Source of the DNA: Symsagittifera roscoffensis
Taxonomy: Eukaryota; Xenacoelomorpha; Acoela; Convolutidae
Direction of reading: 5' to 3'
DNA: 64,000 nt
Assembly: GCF_963678635.1 (NCBI RefSeq)
Contig: NC_087065.1
Coordinates: forward strand, 34,163,679-34,227,678
In this document: in pieces, positions 30,195-42,072 of the stretch
Position numbering within the stretch: position 1 is the first letter of the stretch
Layout of the letters: the number at the start of each line of letters is the position of its first letter
Program-made: the position numbers and the translations under genes
Notes under the pieces: model-generated
Database searches by the model: none
Told to the model about the DNA's origin: nothing
The model's input: the letters and a program-made list of their open reading frames with translations, nothing else

Positions 30195-30802
30195 TCACCA
30201 TTTTTTTTTACTAATGATTAAACTAAATTGGACTTGAGTGGATCACCTCGTGCGACATTAGTTCTGAATTTTTAATTGCCAATCTTCAATTTTACTATGA
30301 ACAGACCACTGCAATTGATTGTTTCTGAAATTTCATTTGTTCTATACTAGCAAAAAAATGTTCGATGAAACTTGGCTCAACTATATTGGGAGTTACATCC
30401 AATCTAAATATTGATTTTTCTCCAAATGAAAAGGATTAAAAAGAAGTCAATGACCCTTCCTTTTTATCCAAGCGATTACCTAGGGTGTTGCGATCGGGTA
30501 CTACATTTTTTCTTTCCCTTATAACTCATACTACGTCGTTTGAAGAGCAAAAAACGTTCGTTTGCGTGTGTTTGAGGGTTTGAGAAATTAAAATCTTATA
30601 GTCGTTTTTAAGTCGTTAATTTTTTTCAATTTAAAGAGTTTCTGCTCAGGTTTTTTCGGTTAACGCAGTTTGATAGATTAGCGCTTTTGGCAGTTTCGAA
30701 CGTCACTTCAATCAATTTTTTGCGTTCAAAGCTTCAAAAAGTCAAAATAAAACCCAAAAAGCTTCCTTGTTATGAAATCTGATTCAGCTTCTTGCGATAG
30801 CC

Positions 30803-31052
30803 CTGACTCCCCGGGTCGAGATCCCGCTCAAAAACCGCTCAAGATTTGAGCGGTTTTCCAGCAAGATTTGAGCGGTTTGAGCGTTTTGGACGGTTTGGGC
30901 GGTTTTTTTTGGAAAAACCGCTCAAACCGCTCAAATCTTGCTTAAAAAACCGCTCAAAAACCGCTCATTTCTTGCGGTGATTTTTGAACGGTTTTTCAAG
31001 CAAGATTTGGGCGGTTTTTGAGCGGTTTTTGAGCGGTCTTCCCGGGTCGAGG
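30803..31052 (+). repeat. GAGCGG foldback repeat, expanded, with flanking direct repeats
   Basis: Roughly 20 GAGCGG / CCGCTC words in mixed orientation fold back on each other around 30900. The block is bounded by CCCGGGTCGAGATCCC (about 30810) and CCCGGGTCGAGGTCCC (about 31041) in the same orientation, like a target-site duplication or the units of a larger repeat. The same boundary word ends the shorter copies at 16242 and 26021 in reverse. Confidence 0.7.
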
Positions 31053-31059
31053 TCCCAGA

Positions 31060-31140
31060 CTCCCCCCCGCTCCAACTAAAACCCCCCCGCCAACGTGCTC
31101 CCCACCCCCCCCCCCCCCAACGTACCCCCTCAATTTTTTT
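31060..31140 (+). repeat. C-rich low-complexity tract
   Basis: Runs of seven to fourteen C separated by short words (CAACGTGCTCC, CAACGTACC). Strand-asymmetric and G-quadruplex-prone on the minus strand. Confidence 0.8.
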
Positions 31141-31272
31141 CTAAATTTTTCTAATTTTTCTAAATGGTTTTTTTCCAAAATTTCTGCAAAAGTTTTTTAA
31201 AAACTTTTGAATCATTTTTTTCCAATTTTTAATTTCTTTTGCATTTCTTCATTCTGAGTAGAGGATAACCAA

Positions 31273-31814
31273 TTATCCCTATGCATAATTAATGATCTCT
31301 ATATACAACAAATCAACAAATGGTCCCAATGTAATATATTTTTTATCCCTATGTATGAACATAGATCTCTGTGTATAACTAATTATCCCTATGTATGACT
31401 AATAATCCATATGAATATTTAGTTACCCCTATGCATAACTTATTCTCCGTACGCAACACTAATAGCCCATGTGCATTAGTAAAGGTTCCTATGTAAAACT
31501 AATAATTCATATGTATAACTAATGATCGCTATGTATAACTGATCGTTTTCATCAGTTATACATAGCGATCATTAGTTATACATATGAATTATTAGTTTTA
31601 CATAGGAACATTTACTAATGCACATGGGCTATTAGTGTTGCGTACGGAGAATAAGTTATGCATAGGGGTAATTAAATATTCATATGGATTATTAGTCATA
31701 CATAGGGATAATTAGTTATACACAGAGATCTATGTTCATGCATAGGGATAAAAATTATATTACATTGGGACCATTTGTTATATATAGAGATCATTAGTTA
31801 TGCATAGGGATATA
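31273..31814. repeat. Long near-perfect palindrome built of 30-bp units
   Basis: The left arm (31273-31543) is repeated in reverse complement at 31551-31814 with few mismatches; the centre is a seven-base loop near 31547 (CGTTTTC). Each arm is itself a set of about nine imperfect units of roughly 30 bp around CCCTATG(T/C)ATAACTAAT. It could extrude as a cruciform. No frame of note. Confidence 0.9.
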
Positions 31815-32105
31815 ACTAAGGACCTTTTTACATAACTAATGATCTCTGTGATAGCTAACGAACTCTGAATATAACTTATGGTCCCTATGTAAGATTAATG
31901 ATACTTATGTATAAATAAAAATCCGTATGCTTACCTAACTACCCCTATAATAAACTAATTCTCCCTATAAAACACTAGTGATCCATGTGCATCACTAATG
32001 GTTCTTTTATTTAACTTTTAACTTTATGTATAACTAATAATCTCTATAAATAATTTATGATCCCTATTAAACTAATGATCACTGTGTACAACCAATGTTA
32101 TCTAT
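31815..32105 (+). repeat. Decayed 30-bp minisatellite continuing from the palindrome
   Basis: Further copies of the 30-bp unit (CTAATGATC(T/C)CT, ATAACTAAT words) in a single orientation, increasingly diverged to about 32105. Confidence 0.65.
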
Positions 32106-32184
32106 TATCTAGATGGCTACATTTCAATTGATCCCATTTGTTCCAATTTTGAAAGATAAGCAGGCTAGCACCCAACTCACTCGA

Positions 32185-32540
32185 ATGCCATGGATAAATG
32201 GATGAACCGAGCGATGAATGAACGGAGGCATGGATGGAATGATAGATAATTTGCTTAATGGATGATTTAGTCGATGGACTGGTAGGTTGATGGACCAATG
32301 GAGGTCTGGAAAGACGGATAGATCGCTGGATAGACAGATTGACGATAGATGGCCAGCTGGATTGCTGGTTTGATGGCGTGATGTCTGAATGAGTAGAGGG
32401 TTGGATAGATATAAGTATGACTCGCAGAAAGTTTAGATCGTGATTAATCGACCGAATGATGGATAACTGAAAAGATTGCTGATTAGCATAATGGACGATG
32501 AGTGTCTAGATAAAGGAATGGCTCGCTTTATTGCTAGCTG
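32185..32540 (+). repeat. Degenerate TGGA/GATG simple repeat
   Basis: Repeated TGGATGGA, GATGGAT, GATAGAT words with many substitutions; a decayed tetranucleotide microsatellite. Confidence 0.75.
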
Positions 32541-33457
32541 GATGTTCGGAATAATGGCTGTTTTAGCCCTATTTTGACTATCTCATAGAACGATAATTTT
32601 ACAGTCAATTCTGCGGTGATTGATATTTCAAAAAACATAAGAATTTGTCAGTGTCGAGAGAAATTGGTCTGCGTTTTTTCGTTGATCAAGCTAAATACAG
32701 ACTGCAACTTTCAATCTCGCATCTAGTTATTATAGTTCCTATCTAAGAATTTGCTATGCTTTGCTAAAATCAAGCAAATTTTATAGCTTGCATTGGCCAA
32801 TTCAGTCTTCTATCTTTAGCTGAAAAAGTAAAAATTTTAATTTTCATGCAAAAATATGCGTGATAGGAACAATCAGTTCCGCTTGCATATCAACCGACTG
32901 TAGTTGTTTCAGTTTAGTTCAAATTAGCTTTTCAGCAAGTAAACCTTATTTCAATAAAATTTGTCGCCGCTATAAAAGCTGATTTCTACTTGTTATGCAT
33001 GGTATATAATTAATGCTGCTCCAATTTGCAAACATCAAGGTTCATTACACGAATCGCAGTAAATTTTGCTAATATATGTTAGTCAAAACTAGGTTCACAT
33101 TTATCTGCATAGTACTGCATTTGTTTCGATTTGTTTGCATAGAAAAATCAATTCCGAAGGACAGAAAATTAACTTCCTACTTTAAACGTTGGCCACCGTT
33201 TTCCGACGAGTTAATTAGAGTTTTTTTTTTATCAGTAGTTTTACATCAGACTTCGAAAGATGAAACGAATAACTATAACAATTTTTAGGATTTAAATCCA
33301 TCTAATTGCCCGCTTTCGTGTAAAGCAAAATAGTTGATTGTAGTGAGAATATGTTCCAATCTTTTTGATATGCTCATTTTTCTAGGTCACCGTAATTGAC
33401 AGGAATTTTCGCAGAGTTCAATTAGTACAACATGGCTTTTTCGACATTCAGCGCATC

Positions 33458-33622
33458 ATGATTTGCAATAACGTTTTCATCTTACCCATTTTTTTGATAA
33501 TTACACATTGGTTGATCCCGATTGAGGTTATCCGATGCTTTTCTTTCCCGCATCAAAATACCCCAGAAGTCGAGCTCATCTTCAAGGAAATTAGGTTGAT
33601 TCTCTTTCGAGTTTTAATTTAA
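33458..33622 (+). CDS. Array unit 1: hypothetical 54-aa secreted or membrane peptide
   Basis: Starts MICNNVFILP, followed by a long hydrophobic stretch to residue 22 and then VIRCFSFPHQ. A short polar start, about 15 hydrophobic residues and a following polar part make it signal-peptide-like. The reading frame also survives in unit 6. A possible splice donor (AG/GTTGAT) before the stop and an acceptor about 75 bases on (GTGGTAG) could join it to a second open stretch, making a longer protein; this is speculation. I recognise no family. A one-base deletion (CTCTTTCG for CTCTTTTCG) changes the last four residues from those of the other units. Confidence 0.25.
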   Translation: MICNNVFILPIFLIITHWLIPIEVIRCFSFPHQNTPEVELIFKEIRLILFRVLI

Positions 33623-34932
33623 GGTGTTTTGAGATACTGTTTAACTTGACCGATTGCTTTGTGGTAGCTTTTCAGTAAGAGGACCAGTACCATTGCTAGC
33701 GTTAGTATTAGTAGCGGCATACACTGCTACACGTGGAAACAGCGGCGAAAACATGGAATAAGTTCATACAATCTTGTAATGAACAGTAAAATTTTGCGGT
33801 TCGACAGTAATTGGCAATTGAACTCATCTTTTTAAAAAATTTGACGCCCAGGGGTAGAAGTGTTGTCTGAAAGAAATAACACTATCGTGTCTTCGTAGGT
33901 TCTTATTTGAGCTCGGATCTGCATAGAAAAGATCAAATTCCCGATAATTTTCTGCTCTGGTGGAATTATACGTTTGTGTCTCTACGGTTGCCTTTCGTCT
34001 TGAAATTTTCTAGGTTTCGATCAAATGATGAATAAGAGAGATTTTGCATTTGAATATTTAAATCCATTTGGAAACTGTTGAAACTAAGAAAGCAAAATTG
34101 AAAAATACCTTGTCAGTGTCGAAAGAAATTGGTCTGCGTTTTTTCGTTGATCAAGCTAATTACAGACTGCAAATTTCAATCTCGCATCTAGTTATTATAT
34201 TTCCTATCTAAGAATTTGCTATGCTTTGCTAAAATCAAGCAAATCTTTTAGCTTGCATTGGACAATTCAGTCACCTATCTTTAGCTAAAAAACTTAAAAT
34301 TTTAATTTTCATGCAAAAATATGCGTGATAGGAACAATCTGTTCCGCTTGCATATCAACCGACTGTAGTTGTTTCAGTTTAGTTCAAATTAGCTTTTCAG
34401 TAAGTAAACCTTAATTCAATAAAATTTGTCGCCGCTATAAGAGCTGATTTCTACTTGTTATGCATGGTATATAATTAAGGCTGCTCCAATTTGCAAACAT
34501 CAAGCTTCATTACGCGAATCGCAGTAAATTTTGCTAATTTATGTTAGTCAAAACTAGGTTCACATTTATCTGCACAGTACTGCATTTGTTTCAATTTGTT
34601 TGCATAGAAAAATCAATTCCGAAGGACAGAAAAATAACTTCCTACTATAAACGTTGGCCACCCTTTTCCGACGAGTTAATTAGAATTACTTTTTATCAGT
34701 AGTTTTACATCACACTTCCGGTTTTGAAAGATGAAACGAATAACTATAACAATTTTCAGGATTTAAATCTACCTAATTGCCCGCTTTCGTGTAAAGAAAA
34801 ATAGTTGATTGTAGTGAAAACATGTTCCATCTTTTTGATATGCTCATTTTTCTAGGTCACCGTAATTGACAGGAATTTTCGCAGAGTTCAAGTAGTACAA
34901 CATGGCTTTTTCGACATTCAGCGCATCATGAT

Positions 34933-35095
34933 TCGCAATAACGTTTTCATCTTACTCATTTTTTTTTGATAACTGCACATTGGTTGATCCCTATTGAGGT
35001 CGTCCGCTGCTTTTCATTCCCGCATCAAAAAATCCCAGAATTCAAGCTCATCTTCAAGGAAATTAGGTTGATTCTCTGTTCGAGTTTTAATTGAA
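34933..35095 (+). pseudogene. Array unit 2: broken copy of the 54-codon frame
   Basis: The same start (ATGATTCGCAATAACG) but one extra T in the run after CTCATT gives TTTTGATAA and stops the frame after about 13 codons. Confidence 0.45.
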
Positions 35096-36405
35096 GGTGT
35101 TTTGAGATGCTATTTAACTTGACCGATTGCTTTGTGGTAGCTTTTCAGTAAGAGGACCGGTACCATTGCTAGCGTTAGTATTAGTAGCGGCATACACTGC
35201 TACACGTGGAAACAGCGGCGAATACATGGAATAAGTTCATACAATCTTGTAATGAACAGTAAAATTTTGCGGTTCGACAGTAATTGGCAATTGAACTCAT
35301 CTTTTAAAAAAATTTGACGCCCAGGGGTAGAAGCGTTGTCTGAAAGAAATAATTTTATCGTGTCTTCGTAGGTTCTTATTTGAGTTCGGATCTGCATAGA
35401 AAAGATCAAATTCCCGATAATTTTCTGCTCTGGCGGAATTATATGTTTGTGTCTCTACGGTTGGCTTTCGTCTTGAAATTTTCTAGGTTTCGATCAAATG
35501 ATTAAAAAGAGAGATTTTGCATTTGAACATTTAAATCCATTTGGAAACTGTTGAAACTAAGAAAGCAAAATTGAAAAATAACTTGTCAGTGTCGAGAGAA
35601 ATTGGTCTGCGTTTTTTCGTTGATTAAGCTAATTACAGACTGCAAATTTCAATCTCGCATCTAGTTATTATATTTCCTGTCTAAGACTTTGCTATGCTTT
35701 GCTAAAATCAAGCAAATCTTATAGCTTGCATTGGACAATTCAGTCACCTATCTTTAGCTAAAAAACTTAGAATTTTAATTTTCATGCAAAAATATGCGTG
35801 ATAGGAACAATCTGTTCCGCTTGCATATCAACCGACTGTAGTTGTTTCAGTTAAGTTCAAATTAGCTTTTCAATAAGTAAACCTTAATTCAATAAAATTT
35901 GTCGCCGCTATAAGAGCTGATTTCTACTTTTTATGCATGGTATATAATTAATGCTGCTCCAATTTGCAAACATCAAGGTTCATTACACGAATCGCAGTAA
36001 ACTTTGCTAATTTATGTTAGTCAAAACTAGGTTCACATTTATCTGCACAGTACTGCATTTATTTCGATTTGTTTGCATAGAAAAATCAATTCCGAAGGAA
36101 AGAAAATTATTTTCCTACTACAAAAGTTGGCCACCCTTTTCCGACGAGTTAATTAGAATTATTTTTTATCAGTAGTTTTACATCAGACTTCCGGTTTCGA
36201 AAGATGAAACGAATAATTATAACAATTTTTAGGATTTAAATCCATCTAATTGTCCGCTTTCGTGTAAAGCAAAATAGTCGATTGTAGTGAGAATATGTTC
36301 CATTCTTTTTGATGTGCTCATTTTTCTAGGTCATCGTAATCGACAGGAATTTTCGCAGAGTTCAAGTAGTACAACATGGCTTTTTCGACATTCAGCGCAT
36401 CATGA

Positions 36406-36569
36406 TTCGCAATAACGTTTTCATCTTACTCATTTTTTTAAAATAATTACACATTGGTTGATCCCTATCGAGGTCGTCCGCTGCTTTTCTTTACCGCATC
36501 AAAAAATCCCAGAAGTCGAGCTCATCTTCAAGGAAATTAGGTTGATTCTCTTTTCGAGTTTTAATTGAA
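36406..36569 (+). pseudogene. Array unit 3: broken copy of the 54-codon frame
   Basis: The T run is followed by AAAATAATTACAC, so TAA ends the frame after 14 codons. The downstream part (GCATCAAAAAATCCCAGAAG) is kept. Confidence 0.45.
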
Positions 36570-37877
36570 GGTGTTTTGAGATGCTATTTAACTTGACCGA
36601 TCGCTTTGTGGTAGCTTTTCAGTAAGAGAGTCGGTACCATTGCTAGCGTTAGTATTAGTAGCGGCATACACTGCTACACGTGGAAACAGCGGCGAATAAA
36701 TGGAATAAGTTCATACAATCTTGTAATGAACAGTCAAATTTTGCGGTTCGACAGTAATTGGCAATTGAACTCATCTTTTTAAAAAATTTGACGCCCAGGG
36801 GTAGAAGTGTTGTCTGAAAGAAATAATATTATCGTGTCTTCGTAGGTTCTTATTTGAGCTCGGATCTGCATAGAAAAGATCAAATTCCCGATAATTTTCT
36901 GCTCTGGCGGAATTATACGTTTGTGTCTCTACGGTTGGCTTTCATCTTGAAATTTTCTAGGTTTCGATCAAATGATGAAAAAGAGAGATTTTGCATTTGA
37001 ATATTTAAATCCATTTGGAAACTGTTGAAACTAAGAAATCAAAATTGAAAAATAACATGTCAGTGTCGAGAGAAATTGGTCTGCGTTTTTTCGTTGATTA
37101 AGCTAACAACAGACTGCAAATTTCAATCTCGCATCTAGTTATTATATTTCCTGTCTAAGACTTTGCTATGCTTTGCTAAAATCAAGCAAATCTTATAGCT
37201 TGCATTGGACAATTCAGTCACCTATCTTTAGCTAAAAAACTTAAAATTTTAATTTTCATGCAAAAATATGCGTGATAGGAACAATCTGTTCCGCTTGCAT
37301 ATCAACCGACTGTAGTTGTTTCAGTTTAGTTCAAATTAGCTTTTCAGTAAGTAAACCTTAATTCAATAAAATTTGTCGCCGCTATAAGAGCTGATTTCTA
37401 CTTGTTATGCCTGGTATATAATTAATGCTGCTCCAATTTGCAAACATTAAGGTTCATTACCCGAATCGCAGTAAATTTTGCTAATTTATGTTAGTCAAAA
37501 CTAGGTTCACATTTATCTGCACAGTACTGCATTTGTTTCGATTTGTTTGCATAGAAAAATCAATTCCGAAGGAAAAAAAATTATTTTCCTTCTATAAAAG
37601 TTGGCCACCGTTTTCCGACGAGTTAATTAGAATTATTTTTTATCAGTAGTTTTACATCAGACTTCCGGTTTCGAAAGATGAAACGAATAACTATAACATT
37701 TTTTAGGATTTAAATCCATCTAATTGTCCGCTTTCGTGTAAAGCAAAATAGTCGATTGTAGTGAGAATATGTTCCATTCTTTTTGATATGCTCATTTTTC
37801 TAGGTCATCGTAATCGACAGGAATTTTCGCAGAGTTCAAGTAGTACAACATGGCTTTTTCGACATTCAGCGCATCAT

Positions 37878-38040
37878 GATTCGCAATAACGTTTTCATCT
37901 TACTCATTTTAAAAAATAATTACACATTGGTTGATCCCTATCGAGGTCGTCCGCTGCTTTTTTTTCCCGCATCAAAAAATCCCAGAAGTCGAGCTCATCT
38001 TCAAGGAAATTAGGTTGATTCTCTGTTCGAGTTTTAATTG
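37878..38040 (+). pseudogene. Array unit 4: broken copy of the 54-codon frame
   Basis: Different length of the T/A run (CATTTTAAAAAATAATT) shifts the frame after residue 11. The 361 bases from 38055 on are identical to unit 6, see findings. Confidence 0.45.
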
Positions 38041-39323
38041 AAGGTGTTTTGAGATGCTATTTAACTTGACTGATTGCTTTGTGGTAGCTATTCAGTTACG
38101 GAACCGGTACCATTGCTAGCGTTGGTAGTAGTAGCGGCATATACTGCTATACGTGGAAACAACGGCGAGTACGTGGAGTAAGTTCATACAGTCTTGTAAT
38201 GAACAGTCAAACTTTGCGGCTCGACATTAATTGGCAACTGAACTCAATTTTTTGAAACATTTGACACACAGGGGTATAAGTGGTGTCTGAAACAAATAAC
38301 ATTATCGTGTCGTCGTGGGTTTCTATTTGAGCTTGGATCTGCATAGAAAAAATCAAATTCCCGATAATTTTCTGCTCTGGTGGAATTATACCTTTGTGTC
38401 TCTACGGTTGGCTTTCGTCTTGAAATTTTCTAGGTTTCGATCAAATGATGAAAAAGAGAGATTTTGCATTTGAATATTTAAATCCATTTGGAAACTGTTG
38501 AAACTAAGAAAGCAAAATTGAAAAATAACTTGTCAGTGTCGAGAGAAATTGGTCTGCGTTTTTTCGTTGATTAAGCTAATTACAGACTGCAAATTTCAAT
38601 CTCGCATCTAGCTATTATATTTCCTGTCTAAGACTTTGCTATGCTTTGCTAAAATCAAGCAAATCTTATAGCTTGCATTGGACAATTCAGTCACCTATCT
38701 TTAGCTAAAAAACTTAAAATTTTAATTTTCATGCAAAAATATGCGTGATAGGAACAATCTGTTCCGCTTGCATATCAACCGACTGTAGTTGTTTCAGTTT
38801 AGTTCAAATTAGCTTTTCTGTAAGTAAACCTTAATTCAATAAAATTTGTCGCCGCTATAAGAGCTGATTTCTACTTGTTATGCATGGTATATAATTAATG
38901 CTGCTCCAATTTGCAAACATTAAGGTTCATTACACGAATCGCAGTAAATTTTGCTAATTTATGTTAATCAAAACTAGGTTCACATTTATCTGCACAGTAC
39001 TGCATTTGTTCGATTTGTTTGCATAGAAAAATCAATTCCGAAGAAAAGAAAAATTTTTTTTCTTACTATAAACGTTGGCCACCGTTTTCCGACGAGTTAA
39101 TTAGAATTATTTTTTATCAGTAGTTTTACATCAGATTTTCGGTTTCGAAAGATGAAACGAATAACTATAACAATTTTTAGGATTTAAATCCATCTAATTG
39201 TCCGCTTTCGTGTAAAGCAAAATAGTTGATTGTAGTGAGAATATATTCCATTCTTTTTGATATGCTCATTTTTCTAGGTCACCGTAATCGACAGGAATTT
39301 TCGCAGAGTTCAAGTAGTACAAC

Positions 39324-39515
39324 ATGGCTTTTTCGACATTCAGCGCATCACGATTCGCAATAACGTTTTCATCTTACTCATTTTTAAAAATAATTACACA
39401 TTGGTTGATCCCTATCGAGGTCGTCTGCTGCTTTTCTTTCCCGCATCAAAAAATCCCAGAAGTCGAGCTCATCTTCAAGGATATTAGATTGATTCTCTTT
39501 TCGAGTTTTAATTGA
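39324..39515 (+). pseudogene. Array unit 5: start-less copy in an alternative frame
   Basis: The ATG of the 54-codon frame has become ACG. An upstream ATG (39324) gives a 63-codon frame that enters the same C-terminal part (THWLIPIEV, then FSFPHQKIPEVELIF) through a compensating length change in the T/A run. The N-terminal 25 residues are therefore different from units 1 and 6. Confidence 0.35.
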
Positions 39516-40064
39516 AGGTGTTTTGAGATGCTATTTAACTTGACCGATCGCTTTGTGCTAGCTTTTCAGTAAGAGAACCGGTACCATTGCTAGCGTTAGT
39601 ATTAGTAGCGGCATACACTCCTACACGTGGAAACAGCGGCGAGTACATGGAATAAGTTCATACAATCTTGTAATGAACAGTCAAATTTTGCGGTTCGACA
39701 GTAATTGGCAATTGAACTCAACTTTTAAAAAAATTTGACGCGCAGGGTTAGAAGTGGTGTCTGAAAGAAATAACATTATCGTGTCTTCGTAGGTTCTTAT
39801 TTGAGCTCGGATCTGCATAGAAAAGATCAAATTCCCGATAATTTTCTGCTCTGGTGGAATAATACGTTTGTGTCTCTACGGTTGGCTTTCTAGGTTTCGA
39901 TCAAATGATGAAAAAGAGAGATTTTGCATTTGAAAATTTAAACCCATTTGGAAACTGTTGAAACTAAGAAAGCAAAATTGAAAAATAACTCGCGCTCAGA
40001 TTTTGAAAAAATTTGCTCTCTACTACTACTAAGCCCTGTGAAGGAAAGAATTCTTAGCAATACT

Positions 40065-40460
40065 TCGTTGTTGTTCTGAATTTCGATACAAAAATAACAG
40101 AACATTTCAGCACAGAGGGGTTTCTTTAGACAAACTTCGACTTTCCAACCAGCCATTTTTGACGATGTTTCTAAATATCATTCAAAAAATTATTGTTGTC
40201 TTGAGTTTAATTATGAAAAGATATTTCAACTGTGATCTTTAATCTCTCTTAAAAATTGTTCCAAATTGCTTCAAAGAAGCTTACTCGCCATATTTGAATT
40301 CTTAAAATGAGCGAAATCTATTCTTTTGTTCTTTATATGGCGTGTGTGGCGATGATTTTTTGTTTTTTACATTTAATTTATTTATTGCTTTTACTGCTCC
40401 ATAAACCTTAAGAGGCAGTTGAAACAATCAGGGCTTCGCCCTGATACGAGTAGTTAAAAC
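40065..40460 (+). mobile_element. HINE-like element inside array unit 5 (long form)
   Basis: Starts TTGTTGTTCTGAATTTCG, carries the family words GACAAACTTCGAC, GCCATTTTTGACGATG and TATATGGCGTGTG, and ends with the perfect hairpin TCAGGGCTTCGCCCTGA at about 40428-40444, then TACGAGTAG. Confidence 0.5.
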
Positions 40461-41536
40461 ATTCAGTAGTCTTGTTCTGTTTCTCAGTTTTTTTATTCAA
40501 GCGTTTTCTGGCTTCTTTTGTTATTTGATGAACGTTTCGATCATGAACATTTGTTTCAAGTTCATAACTGACGACAAGTGAAAACCTGATATTTTCCGAT
40601 TGCTCCACGAAGTAAAAGGAAAAAATCATGGCTGTTTTAGCCCTATTTTGACTATCTCATAGAAAGATAATTTTACAGTCATTTCTGCGGTGATTGATAT
40701 TTCAAAAAACATAAGAATTTGTCAGTGTCGAGAGAAATTGGTCTGCGTTTTTTCGTTGATCAAGCTAATTACAGACTGCACATTTCAATCTCGCATCTAG
40801 TTATTATAGTTCCTATCTAAGAATTTGCTATGCTTTGCTAAAATCAAGCAAATCTTATAGCTTGCATTGGCCAATTCAGTCCCCTATCTTTAGCTGAAAA
40901 ACTTAAATTTTAAATTTTCATGCAAAAATATGCACGATGGGAACAATCTGTTCCGCTTGCATATCAACCGACTGAAGTTGCTTCAGTTTAGTTCAAATTA
41001 GCTTTTCAGTAAGTAAACTTTAACTCAATAGATTTTGTCGACGCTATAAAAGCTGATTTCTACTTGTTATGCTGGGTATTTAAATCATGCTGCTCCAATT
41101 TGCAAACATCAAGGTTCATTACATAAATCGCAGTAATTTTTGCTAATTTTTGTTAGTCAAAACTAGGTCCACATTTATCTAAGTAGTGCATTTGTTTCGA
41201 TTTGTTTGTATAGAAAAATCAATTCCAAAGGACAGAAAATAATTTTTCTACTAGAAACGTTGGCCACCGTTTTGCGACGAGTTAATTAGAATTGTTTTTT
41301 TACCAGTAGTTTTACATCAAACTTCCGGTTTCGAAAGATGAAACGATTAACTATAACAAATTTTAGGCTTTAAATCCATCTAATTGCCCGCTTTCGTGTA
41401 AAGCAAAATAGTTCATTGTAGTGAGAATTTGTTCCAATTTTTTTGATATGGTCATTTTTCTAGGTCACCTTAATCGACAGGAATGTTCACAGTGTTCAAG
41501 TAGTACAACATGGTTTTTTTCGACATTCAGCGCATC

Positions 41537-41701
41537 ATGATTCGCAAAAAGGTTTTCATCTTACTCACTTTTTTGATTATTACACATTGGTTAATCTCTG
41601 TTGAGGCCGTCCGTTGCTTTTCTTTCCCGCATCAAAAAATACCAGAAGTCGTGCTCATCTTCAACGAAACTAGGTTGATTATTTTTTCGGCTTTTAATTG
41701 A
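41537..41701 (+). CDS. Array unit 6: hypothetical 54-aa secreted or membrane peptide
   Basis: MIRKKVFILLTFLIITHWLI, then SVEAVRCFSFPHQKIPE: basic start, hydrophobic core of about 14 residues, and a plausible signal-peptidase site after VEA. An upstream in-frame ATG at 41510 would add nine residues and weaken the signal peptide, so I prefer 41537. Compared with unit 1, most codon differences change the amino acid, so there is no sign of purifying selection. Confidence 0.3.
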   Translation: MIRKKVFILLTFLIITHWLISVEAVRCFSFPHQKIPEVVLIFNETRLIIFSAFN

Positions 41702-42072
41702 AGGTGTTTTGAGCTGCTATTTAACTTGACTGATTGCTTTGTGGTAGCTATTCAGTTACGGAACCGGTACCATTGCTAGCGTTGGTAGTAGTAGCGGCAT
41801 ATACTGCTATACGTGGAAACAACGGCGAGTACGTGGAGTAAGTTCATACAGTCTTGTAATGAACAGTCAAACTTTGCGGCTCGACATTAATTGGCAACTG
41901 AACTCAATTTTTTGAAACATTTGACACACAGGGGTATAAGTGGTGTCTGAAACAAATAACATTATCGTGTCGTCGTGGGTTTCTATTTGAGCTTGGATCT
42001 GCATAGAAAAAATCAAATTCCCGATAATTTTCTGCTCTGGTGGAATTATACCTTTGTGTCTCTACGGTTGGC

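Larger units (their letters stand above)
20824..30603 (+). repeat. Tandem duplication, copy 2 (9780 bp)
   Basis: Second copy of 11042-20823. It ends at 30603, after which new sequence (GTTTTTAAGTCG) follows. The only homology at the joints is about two bases (GT), as expected for end joining or template switching rather than recombination between long repeats. Copy 2 has a one-base longer A run that breaks the transposase frame (about 27300). Confidence 0.95.

Noticed and set aside
30996-31178. Gly-rich minus-strand frame
   Set aside because: Produced by the poly-C tract and the GAGCGG repeat.
31273-32105. CRISPR-like array
   Set aside because: The 30-bp units are head-to-tail without distinct spacers, fold as a palindrome, and the DNA is eukaryotic.
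35200-35409. 69-codon minus-strand frame in the array
   Set aside because: It is not kept in the other units and lies opposite the more consistent plus-strand stretch.
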